DNA from: Mansonella perstans
Lineage: Eukaryota; Nematoda; Chromadorea; Rhabditida; Onchocercidae
Direction: 5' to 3'
DNA length: 64,000 bases
NCBI GenBank assembly: GCA_037074765.1
Contig: JBAMDO010000062.1
Location: 210,123 to 274,122, forward strand
Below are positions 14,201 through 24,737 of the stretch, in pieces. How positions within the stretch are numbered: position 1 is the stretch's first letter; each line of letters starts with the position of its first letter. The notes below the pieces were generated by a model. That model was not told where the DNA came from. It was given only the letters and a program-made list of their open reading frames with translations, and ran no database searches. Position numbers and translations under genes: made by a program.

Positions 14201-17200
14201 CATTACCGCTGACTATCGGTAATCTGTTAAGTTTTTTGGAATGGATAATTAGCAGTGACCAAGTTTGTGATTAGCTATCATGAGTTTTTCAAAGTTTTGG
14301 GGCAGTTATTTAATTTTCAATTTAAATAATTGCCAACTTTCTTTTTTGGAATCATATGGACAATATCTTGCTTAAAATTTAGTTGAATTTACAAGTTGTC
14401 GGACATACGAGTCGGACATTTGTCGGACACGCAAGCTTTAGTTTTATTTTTCTTTGTTCTTGGTTTTGTATCGCAGATCTCTGAATTTTAGGTTTGTTTG
14501 GGTTTGAATTTTGTTTGGAAATTGTTTTTCAGGACTCTATGCAAAGTGGGGTTCAGGAAAGTCCGTACTTCTTGATAAAGTGAAAGATTCAATGCGATCA
14601 TTTTCAAGATCTTGGCTTGACGCGGTTCAGCTTTCATGGTCCTGGTCATTGGTTTTCTCAGTAGGACTTCTTATTGCGATGTTTACACTTACCATCATCA
14701 CTGCTGTTGCTTTTTTTCAAAATTTTTATTATATTACTATTGTTAGTATTTCTGGTTCGGTCCTGTTCTTTCTGTGGTTGCTTTTATACGGTCAGCTTTT
14801 CATCTTTTTTGAAATAATATTTTTTTAGATTAAATTTTTAGATCAATTTAGACAAATGAAAAAAATATCTTCGAATTTTAATTTTACCTAAATTTATCAG
14901 TTTTCTTAGATTAGTTTCGAAATTATACAGCTCTTTTAGTTTATTTTTCAGAACTTCTTGTTTTGTCATATTACCATATTTCATAACGTTCATAACTGTT
15001 ACATTTAAATATTTTGGGAAATTGGTGAATTCTCTGAAAATGCTAATCTTTTCAAGTATTCCTTTACTATTTCTTTACATTGTCTGTGACAAGTTTTGTG
15101 AAATAACCTGAGTTAATGTATTAGCAATTTAACTCATTGGATAAGATATGCTCACTCTTTGAAAAGATTAGCATTCTCAGAGAACTCATATGTATTGCTA
15201 TATGTATTAACATTTTTTTTTGTTTTTTCAGGCTTAATTTATTATGGTAATAGTGTTAAAGGGTGGGATAAAGCCGTAAATATTGCGCATTCGATTGCTA
15301 AATTTTTGGCACATATGCGTTTATTATCAAATGTTGCACTGCAGCATGGTGCATCAGTCCGGGACAAGGATGTTCTTTCCTGTCCTGTAAGGTAGGTATC
15401 CATTTACTTCATAGTAGGTTTTCTCATTTCCATTTTTTATAGTCTATTTTTACACTTACAACAGGTTATTGAAATATGTAAATATCTATTGAAATATTTA
15501 TTACTCAGTTTTTCATTCAGGATTTTTAAAAAAGTTTAAGCTTTGTGAAGCAGTTATTTGGCATTGTTATTATGTAACATTTACAAGTTTGAAGTAGGCT
15601 AATTTGTCTCTTCATTTTTGACTATTTGTTAATATCTTTGCTAACTATAATGACAATTTGGGATGCTTTCCTGATTAATGTAGCTTTCACAATAAGATAG
15701 CATTATAGTTGTACTTGTTTATTATTTTTTATGCAATAATCTTAATATTGTGGATGAAGTTTCTTATAATCTTTTTACTTTGGAAAAAAACTTCATTGAA
15801 AGATCTTTGATCACGTTCAGTTTTTTGTTTGCCGATTATCATCGTTTGTCGTCAATTGGTGGTGAACAAGCAATAGCAAAAATTGTTGTTACATTATTTG
15901 AAGCTGCTGAAAATCATTTTGGTTCACTTCCGGTGCGCTTGTTTTGCGCTTTAAGAGTCTCATTTGGCAAGTTTTCATATTCATATATCTCAACTTTCAT
16001 GTAAGCTAGTAAAATTCAATGTTTTAAATAATTTGTTATTAGATTTTCTGTAAAATTTATTAGTTTTTATTTTGAGAAGAGAACTTGATAATAGAAATTA
16101 AATCACTATCGAATTAATCATTAATCATTATTCACTATGTTGATGATTCGTTCATATCAAGAAAATTATTATCATTTCAGGACATGGCAACAAACCAAAA
16201 ACACGACGAATATGTGGTGTACCAGTTACTGTGATGGTATCATTGTTCTTTTTCTCAATCAATGTAGCTTTAATTCTGCTTACGTTATGGTTTTACGATG
16301 GGATGGATCTTCACTCGAGGTTCAGCACTACTTAAAGTTTTTTTTTTTTTTTTTTTTTTTTTATGGGTCCATGATGGGACATAAGTTTTACCAACAGCGA
16401 TTTATTTTCGTTGCACATAATTGTGCTTAGTGATTTTCGAAAAATAAAATGAAAGTTTAATGTTACTTTTAATTTTTTTATTCAGAGAATGACTTTAGAA
16501 TTTGATGCTACCACTGACTTTCTTGTACTTTATTGTTCGAGTAATTTTTCTCATATATGAATTAAATCTGATTTAGCATAAATAAATTAATTGCTCTTTT
16601 TAAGATGTTAGTGAGAAGATTAAAAAACCTTATTTAAAGATAATTTGTAGCTATTTACTTGGATGCACATTTTTCTTTGCTATTGCGGCGATACTTGCTT
16701 TGTATCCATGTTATCTTCTTTTTATTTACGGATTTGTCAATATGCCAAAGAGGCGCATAAATATTGCAGCACGAAAAATCAACAAGTTGCGTTTTGAAGG
16801 ATTTATGCATAAATTACAGCATGAGGTGAGATTTCTTCCCCATTTTTTGTGTTTTAAAGAATTATTCTACAATTTTGTGGTAAACTGAAATCTTTTGGAC
16901 CTATCTTATTCATGTTTGCTGTTTTTGTTCTTTCTTTTCCATCTTCATCAGTTTGTACTGCAATACTTTAATTTTATTGTACTTCATGCTTATCTTTTAA
17001 TGACATTTTTTAAATAGATTTGTTCCATGTTTTGAATGAGATGTTAAATATGAGCTGGTATTTCAAAAAATGTGATCTTTGGAAATCTTCTTAGGTCAAC
17101 CTTTTGGTCAACATGACTCGCTCTCTTGATTTTTTCACAAACAGCCAAACTCGATTAATTGTTGTAGTTGATGGTCTTGATAATTGTGAACAGGTAATTT

Positions 17201-20200
17201 TTATAGTTAATATGATATTTGTATATTATAGTGAAATCTTATTTGAATTTAGATCATATTTTCAGTTTCACTGTGCTTTTTTAACTTTTTTGAGCTTAAT
17301 TTTTCATGAAATTGTTATTGCTGTCGAGTAATATTTTACAAAGCGACAGAGAATGGTGTAGTCGTTATATTACATATTACATTCGAGACTTTTTCCTTTT
17401 GTCTCTTTAACCTCTTAGTGCAGGACATTGAATAAAGTTTCTAATGATTTAAAAAAAGGGAATTAAATTTTTTAGAAAATATTGTTTTAGGAACGTATGG
17501 TGCAAACCTTAGATGCACTGGAGCTATTATTCTGTACGCTTGCTGATCGGCCTTTTGTAGTAACTATTGCTGTTGATCCGCATATAATTATTTCGGCTGT
17601 AAATCATAGCATGCATTCTGCGCTAGCTGGAACTGAACTTACTGGGCATGATTACCTTAAGGTTGTTCAGTATATGAAGTTTGAAAAAATTCGGAAATTT
17701 TTTAAGATGTTTTGAAGAAGTTCCAAAAAGCAGTAATGATTTCGAGAATGAGTAAAATTTAGAAGCAGCTTAAATCTGTCATATAATTGGTCTTTTACAG
17801 AAGGCTCAGGAATATTTTTAAAAATAATTGACTAATTATAATGAAATTATGGATAGAATGCATGTAACAACGTGGAACAGAAAGAGATAGGGCGACATTT
17901 GATTAATGAATTTTTGTATGAAGGGATGAAATTTAATTGATAGACTATGGTAAAATGCCGTGGAATATTTCAAATCTTTCGAACAGTTCAATCGAAATTA
18001 CCTCACTGCTTTTCAGAACATTATTAATATGCCTTTTTATCTGCATAATTCGGCTATTCGACAACTCAAAACAAATTTGCACAACAAAAGAGAAAGCTTA
18101 GCTGAATGGAAAGAAAGATTCAAGCGGCAGGATACTTTTCACGGTCAGTATTTTAATAGTTCGAAGTGCACTTAGCAAAAAAAATCAGTTTTATGTCATT
18201 TTAAACTGCTGATCAAATTTCTTCTGCTGTTATTGATGATAAAATTTGGTGGATTTTAAAATTTCAAAGTTATAAATAAAATTTTCCAGGGTCTTATATT
18301 TCTTTGCGGGAAGGTTTTGAAGGCAAATCAACAAGGAAGATGGCGATTGTAGGAACTCGTGGAGTAAGCCATTCGTTAATGGCAGATGACTATTTCTCTA
18401 ATATGAATCCACGATCAATGAAGCGTATTGTCAACGCACTTACGTTAACAGGACGGTTAGTAAAAATTTCAAGTTTGAAAGATGGTACAGATCTAATCTC
18501 TTATTTCTCAGGTAATTTATGGTTCTTTTATTAGCATTTGGTTATACCTTAGATTTGTGTTTTTTCCAATTCGCTCTTTTTTCAGTTTGATGCGTGCATT
18601 TGAAATTGAATTTTCATGGGTTTTGCTAGGTTACTGGGTTAGTCTAATTGAGCAATGGCCGTCCAGAATGTGTTGGCTTATTGATCACGCGTTGGATATT
18701 CCACAAGATTCATATCCACTTGCCGAGGTTTTTTTTTTCATTTATTCAATATCTTTCCGACTTTCTGTTTTCACATTTACAAGTTTTGCAGCTGTACAAC
18801 CAACTGAAGCAACAAATCCCGAAGAAGGATCCACTAATAGATCTGGATCGAAACCCGGATAATTTCGAATCTTTTCTGGAACAGGCATCCGTAATTGGCC
18901 CAGAACAGTTGACTGTCGGGCACGTTCGTCGTTTTGTTCCGTGTACATCCAATTTGGATCCTTATCTTAGAAAACTTATCAGAGGTGGGATTATGAAATG
19001 AAAATTCTGTTGAAAAATCCTTAAATTATTTCGGTTTATAGAAATTTAAATTGTAAAGAAGTACTGCTTTAAAACATAATGAATAATTTTTTATTATCTA
19101 AATTTGATTTTTGAATATATTCATTTTTCCGAATGTCGTATTGGGAACGCACAACCGGTTGAAGCAATTCCTAGTCGACTGTCCAGCATAACTACTTTAG
19201 TGATCTCCGGCCCTGCTTGGCATCTTTTTAAAGTAAGCGATAAATTTTATTTTTTTTCTCTCTATTCATATTTTTGTTTTGTTGATGTAAATCGGACTCC
19301 TAATCAAACTTAAACTTAGGTCTAAAAATTCCAGTTTAGAAATTCCGATCACCTTCAAATTTTAGGGCAGTTAAATTGCTCGGTTTTCTTTACATGAAAA
19401 ATACTTCATCAAAATACTTCACCCAGGCACCTCATTTCATATTTCATTTATGTTCAACTGTCTCTCTATTCTTTTTATTTTTCATACTTTTTCAAATTGC
19501 AGGATAAGAACACTTGGCAAGGGATTCAAGTACCACTTGTTGAAATGAAGTTACCAGACATAATCGATCTGGTGAAAAAATTGGATATTCCAAATGAACG
19601 AATAAGTATTATTGCTGAAAAAATGTGTGCATCCAATCTTACTGGTCTTGTTTTGTCAGCATGTAATTTATCGGAAGTTCAAGAAACTCTTAAGGTTTTT
19701 TATTTATGTAAATTCGCTTAAAAAGATTTGAAGAATTTTCTTGCCTATTTTTTTGGTCGAAATTAGGAACTGTTCAAAATACACCTGCTCAAAAATGGTT
19801 GTTTATGTTGATATTGTTTCTTAATTTATAATTAGTGCAAAGTTCTGTTATGATTCCTCCTGCTAAACTGAATAGTAGATCTATTGTAGATCTATACGTA
19901 GAACAAAAAAAAGATCTATACGTAGAACAAAAAAATAGTTTCATAATATTTTCTAAAAATAAAAAAAAAGAAACATTAAACAATGTGCGACTGTTTAAAA
20001 TGAAACTTTTAATTTGTCTATTTCCTGACAATCTTTATATATCAGTACTTGAGACTCTCAAGTAATTGCTCAGTATATATCGAGTTTTTTTATCATCTGT
20101 TTGCCCAGAGTTCATCGCAGTTTACTTTTCCGCTTATATTGGTAAGAAAAGGTTAAGATTAACAAACTTAAATAGGCATAGTTGTAAACGGATAATTTTG

Positions 20201-23142
20201 TGAATTTGAAAATCAAGTTTCAGTTGAATTTGGGTGATTGGACATTGCTGAAGTTGTTAATTGAGACGCTTCAAACTTGGAAACCAATGGCACCTCCAGA
20301 TGCTATAGAAACTCGTTCTTTGATATCATCTGTACATGCTTTAACTTCTCGTAATTCAACGCAAGAGTCAAAAGATAGAGTTGCTGTGCAGGTTATTTTT
20401 CTCAAATTAACGAGTATTGCTAAGTGATAAATTGACGCAGAAGCAAATTTATCTTTTGTTGCTGGCAATTCAGGGTGATGATAATAGAGATTGAAGCCGA
20501 TCTAATTTCCTATTTCTTTTCATTTAACATAATTGTCTGACTCATCATCTTTTTTAAATTAAATATAGCTTCTATTAGTAGCAGTAGTGTGGGTTTGTCA
20601 GATGGAACATTTGCCTTTATAAAATTTTATTAAAGAAATAATACAGTTTTTACTTTTCAATGCTAATAATAGATAATGACTAAAATAAGTTTTTTAAGGA
20701 CTTTGAATCAAAAATGACTTAATATGTCCAGTTATTACATGTAGTTTTTTTCCCTGATGTTACCTTTACTGAAGCTGTTTCAAAGGGAGATTCATTATTT
20801 ACCACTAATCTATTGGTTCATGTTTTATCGGAATACGGAGGAACTAATGTAAATTTTTATAGAGGTTCACTTTTTAGTAATCGGATAATAGAGCTGCAAA
20901 AAAATTTTCAGTTGATAAATGATATAGTGTTAGATTTAAAGGAATAATTTTAATTTTTGAGATTTAGGCAGAAGTGGGAAGTGACCATCAGTGGATACTG
21001 GAAACTTTTTCTGGCATGGATGTTGCGGAGATAGATGATGTACTTCCCGTTTCTTCTGTACCATCCGTTCGTTTTACTGATGAGGCTGCATCGATACGTG
21101 ATAGCACTGAAAGTGTTTGTGGATCATACGAGAATTTGTTGGATTCGGGATCCATGTTACAAACCCGGTATGTTTCTTTTTATTTCTTATTTCTTCTTGA
21201 AAATTCTATGAAATTGTGAGTTCTATGAAAGAAATGAAAAAATTCTATGAAACTTTAAAATTTATGAAATCAAACCGTTATCAACGGTTGATGCTTGACA
21301 TGAATAGATGGATATATTACAAAATCATAAAAATTGATGATTTAGAAATCTCTGATACGTTTCGTCTGATGTTGATTGTCTGAAAATTCTTGCTTATAAC
21401 TTCTCTCATATAATTGTGAAGATTGAATAAGAACTTCGTTGACTTCAGCAATTGACATTAGAGATATTCAGTACTTTCTTAAATTTTAGTTTTTCGTTTC
21501 CATTTTCACTTCAATAAATCTTATGAATCGGTAGTGACTGTGAGAAATATTTTTTTGCTTAATGATTTGGTATGCTATGCAGTTACTCTCCATTCCGCGC
21601 TTATAATGTGCTATGCTTTTATTATCACTGCGGTTTGATTAAAGAATTTTTCAGTGGACAGATTTGCTAAAAAATAACAAAACTGTTTATTGAATATGAA
21701 ATTATAAAGCTATTTCAGAAGACTTCTAAAATTTTCAATTTATTTCTTTAACAAAAAATTAATATCAGAAAAGAGAATGTGAATGTAATGATGAAACGAA
21801 CTCGATATGGCCTTCATCACTAATATAAAAGGTATCGTGTATGATGTTGGACTGTACTTCTTTTTAGTCTGATTAGATTTGGCATGACTCTAACAATTAT
21901 GATATTTATCTTAAAACTCTTCATTTAAAAAGAATAAAATTTGGTTTGATTCGATAGTTTGTTGGGATAATAAGGTTTTGTATTGCTTTTACTGAAGCAT
22001 GGAACTTAACTTTCCAAATCGCCTCGTATATTCTTTTCCTTCATTTATCTAATCCTTTTGTTTTCACTTTATTCATCCGCCCATTTTGTTTATTTTCTAC
22101 TGTTTATGATACTTTTGAGTTTTATTGGGAACTCAGAGAACTTTGCTTCGAACATTGCATTATTTCTTGACAATGAAAACAATAACTGATACGGTTAAGA
22201 TAAAGAACGGAAATATTCGTTTATATTCTTGACTTACCGCCGTTTTTTGCGCTTTCTATTCACGATTCCCATCTAATTAATCAATTAATGGCTGAAATTT
22301 GATGAAATATTAAGCAAAAAAAAATTATGTGTTTTTATTAACCTTGCATGTCATATTATTTAGGTATTGCTGTTTTCATCTTAACTTTTGCATCGTTTTA
22401 TACTTTAACATTTTTTCTTGCTCAGAATAATTTAATGATAGTGTAATGTTTGCTGCTTTTACTATATCTAATGCTGTTAATTGAAGAAGAAATTTCAGGA
22501 TGAAATTCTTAACAGTATTTCATTCGAGGTTCATCTTTATAATAAAGACATAATATTTGTGGTGAAGAATAGATAAAGTCTGATGTAATTCTCATATTTT
22601 GCAAGTTGATTAAAAAGGTATTGAGATGTCGTAGCAAATTTTGATCGAAAAAATCGGTTTTCATTTGTTTGGACATTCTTTGGTTATATTTGGGAATATC
22701 TTTTTATCTTTCTGGAATTCTAAATATTAGTCGTGGAAAGACTTTATTGGTTATTTGAACAGATATTTCCAAGCTGAATACTGAAAGCATGTTTCCGCAT
22801 TCGAAGTATATTATTTACTTCTTAATCTTTAGAGATTAGTCTGGATATGCTTTATATCTTCCATTTTTTCTTTCTTTCACCATTTTAATTTTTTGAAATT
22901 TTTTTTTTTTATTCGCTTAAACAGATGGTGCGAGTTTAAGGGAAGCATTAGGAAACACAACACTAATGGATTCAGTACATTCCGACATGAATCATATAGA
23001 TACGCATAATCGATCGACTTCTCGAACTCGTCCACCGATTATTCTGGATATTTCTGATAATCAGCAAACAGTGAAAGAAATGAGCCCTTCTAAGCGACTT
23101 TCAGTACTGGGCATTTTTAGTCACAGTCATGGTGATTGTTAA
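11217..23142 (+). CDS. KIDINS220/ARMS-like ankyrin-repeat, KAP P-loop membrane scaffold
   Basis: Four-pass membrane scaffold; vertebrate relatives couple neurotrophin receptors to MAPK signalling. Exons: 11217-11321, 11524-11619, 11899-11997, 12121-12303, 12401-12517, 12604-12702, 12854-12952, 13040-13138, 13282-13380, 13837-14218, 14533-14790, 15232-15391, 15821-15966, 16181-16319, 16612-16825, 17095-17193, 17491-17661, 18017-18143, 18290-18455, 18586-18727, 18792-18984, about 19165-19232, 19503-19694, 20224-20391, 20968-21167, last exon from 22925. Ankyrin repeats fill exons 2-10, mostly one repeat per 99-nt phase-0 exon. The KAP domain then follows: a P-loop split by an intron (G|LYAKWGSGKS), two membrane-segment pairs in exons 11 and 14-15, then VVVDGLDNCEQ (Walker B region), VDPHIII and a WPSRMCWL block. 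A SAM-like segment (19503-19694) leads to NLGDWTLLKLLIETL. Exon 13 has a GC donor. The start of exon 22 and the last frame (stop at 23009, or 23142 in another frame) are unresolved. Confidence 0.9.
19888..19935 (+). repeat. Two perfect tandem copies of a 24-bp unit in a KIDINS220-like intron
   Basis: AGATCTATACGTAGAACAAA followed by AAAA is repeated exactly twice in tandem inside the intron after 19694. Direct observation; it appears to be a recent slippage duplication. Confidence 0.9.
21168..22924 (+). other. Long last intron of the KIDINS220-like gene
   Basis: This is the largest intron in the gene at 1757 nt. No convincing exon was found, but a small missed exon of length 2 mod 3 would explain why the most protein-like reading of the final exon is out of phase with the previous one. 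No repeats of note. Confidence 0.4.
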
Positions 23143-24568
23143 CTTTCTCTTATTGCTCTTATCTGAAATGATAGTTGTTGATGATAAATAGTAATGTATT
23201 AGCTTAACATTGTGCACAATTCATGTATTATATCTTCCATATTGCCTGTTATGAAACAAATCCAGTCCTTTCTAAATACTATAATAGATTACTGATATTA
23301 ACTTTTCTGTCAATTTATTATTTATATGCTTATTTTAAATAGATCATATATTGTATATATTTTTTAATTCGTATTTTTCCTAATCTTTAATTCTAGGCCA
23401 GTTTAGCACTGTAATAATTTCTTGGTTTCAAAATGTTTTCTGAAGATGCACATTGTCAACTTTTAAGTTAACAAAGAATTATTAAGCTTAATTTTATCAA
23501 ATCTATTCTTAATATTCTTTGTAATCTTCTCAATGCCAATTTTCCATTTTTTAAATCATTAATTTAATTTCATCTCTAAAGGTCTTATTTATACACTGGA
23601 ATACTATTTGTTTTTAAATAAAGCAATGATTTTTTTTTTTTTTTCTGATGGATAATTTCTATCAGAAAAATGAAATTGTGGATTATTCCCATCAGAAAAA
23701 TGAAATTATGGAACTAGTGTGAGAATCACTGATTATTTCGGAATTAGTTAATATTAGAAAAATCATTAGCCATTATCACATTTCACCCTAATAGTATTAA
23801 CTAGGAATTTTATCCTTTCTGTATTTTATTATTTTTTGATGACAATGTGATTGAAATATCATGAGCTTTATTTTAATAATGAAATTCAGATTTTCCTGAA
23901 TTACTTTTGCTTTACATTGTCGTTATGCTTATGCCTATATTAAGAAAATAAATTATTTCCAGCGGAGTAATTTCATTGAAAAAATCCAATTTCTGGATGC
24001 TGATCAGGAAGTGCTTTTTTTATGGACAAAAGCAAAATTAAACCCATAGATATTTTTATATATTATTTTCTGGTTATGTCCTGAGATTTATCAGTTTAAA
24101 TCTGTTAATTTGGATCAAGGTTCCTCGATATTTTCCACTCTTTCCCAAATGTACTCAAAAATATATTCCGCTTTCAAAAATTGAAACTTGCTGTTGCTGA
24201 TGTTGAAATCTTTCGGGAACTATACATGTCATCATGTTTGGTTGGAGACATTTTGTATCCATAGCAACACATCCTAAACAAACAATGTTACTTCAGTCGG
24301 AAGAATAATCATATTTAGCATTGCTTGATTTCAAATAATATTAGCACTATTTTAATTTACGATCAAATTTCGCTGATAATAAAAGGTTATTAAATCTAAG
24401 TTAGTTAGGAAAATTCCTGTACAACTCTTTTGGATTAATTAAATGAATAATATTGACGAACTTCTTCACTTATTTAAAATGCATAAATTTTCAAGAGTGA
24501 TATTTTCAACTTTATAATATAATATGGGAAAAAAGATTATTAGCTGGTAAATTTTTTTTTTGTTTTGC
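23143..24568. other. Intergenic, KIDINS220-like gene to small membrane ORF
   Basis: No supported gene. A possible polyadenylation signal AATAAA lies at 23617-23622. A short repeat ATCAGAAAAATGAAATT occurs twice near 23662-23710, with an inverted flank. The stretch 24180-24290 is more complex than its surroundings, with short open frames on both strands, but no gene could be built from it. Confidence 0.5.
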
Positions 24569-24570
24569 AG
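24553..24570 (+). promoter_or_regulatory. Candidate spliced-leader acceptor 14 nt before the 50-residue ORF
   Basis: A T-rich tract ending GTTTTGCAG precedes TTTTGAGTGAATTA and the ATG at 24585. This looks like a strong 3' splice site with no coding frame upstream to join, so it is read as an SL trans-splice acceptor that sets the 5' end of the message. Confidence 0.5.
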
Positions 24571-24584
24571 TTTTGAGTGAATTA

Positions 24585-24737
24585 ATGGTTTATAGCAAAA
24601 AACAAACTACTCGTATCCTTAATTGGCTTTTATTTCTCATTGCTTCAATATCTTGGATTTGTGTTTACATTGCTAGCATTAACGTTTCAAAGCGTTATAT
24701 CGAAAAATATACATCATCACTTCCATCAAATAAATGA
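24585..24737 (+). CDS. 50-residue single-pass membrane protein, upstream cistron of TMEM231
   Basis: Intronless ORF starting MVYSKKQTTRILNWL. A basic N-terminus (KK, R) is followed by a hydrophobic segment from about residue 14 to 34 (WLLFLIASISWICVYIASI), then a short polar tail ending SLPSNK. The positive-inside rule predicts a cytosolic or matrix-facing N-terminus. I do not recognise a family. The TGA stop overlaps the TMEM231 ATG as ATGA (24734-24737), and one acceptor lies just upstream, so both frames probably sit on one mRNA. The predicted protein is compact and unbroken, which argues for a real cistron, but an AT-rich chance ORF is possible. A conserved orthologue next to TMEM231 in related nematodes would settle this. 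Confidence 0.55.
   Translation: MVYSKKQTTRILNWLLFLIASISWICVYIASINVSKRYIEKYTSSLPSNK

Noticed and set aside
18742..18952. Minus-strand open frames of about 68 codons
   Set aside because: Antisense to a confirmed KIDINS220-like exon (18792-18984).
24180..24290. Minus-strand cysteine-containing stretch after a TTTGTTTAG acceptor
   Set aside because: Short; no neighbouring exon or start could be found and the plus strand is equally open, so it is likely chance.
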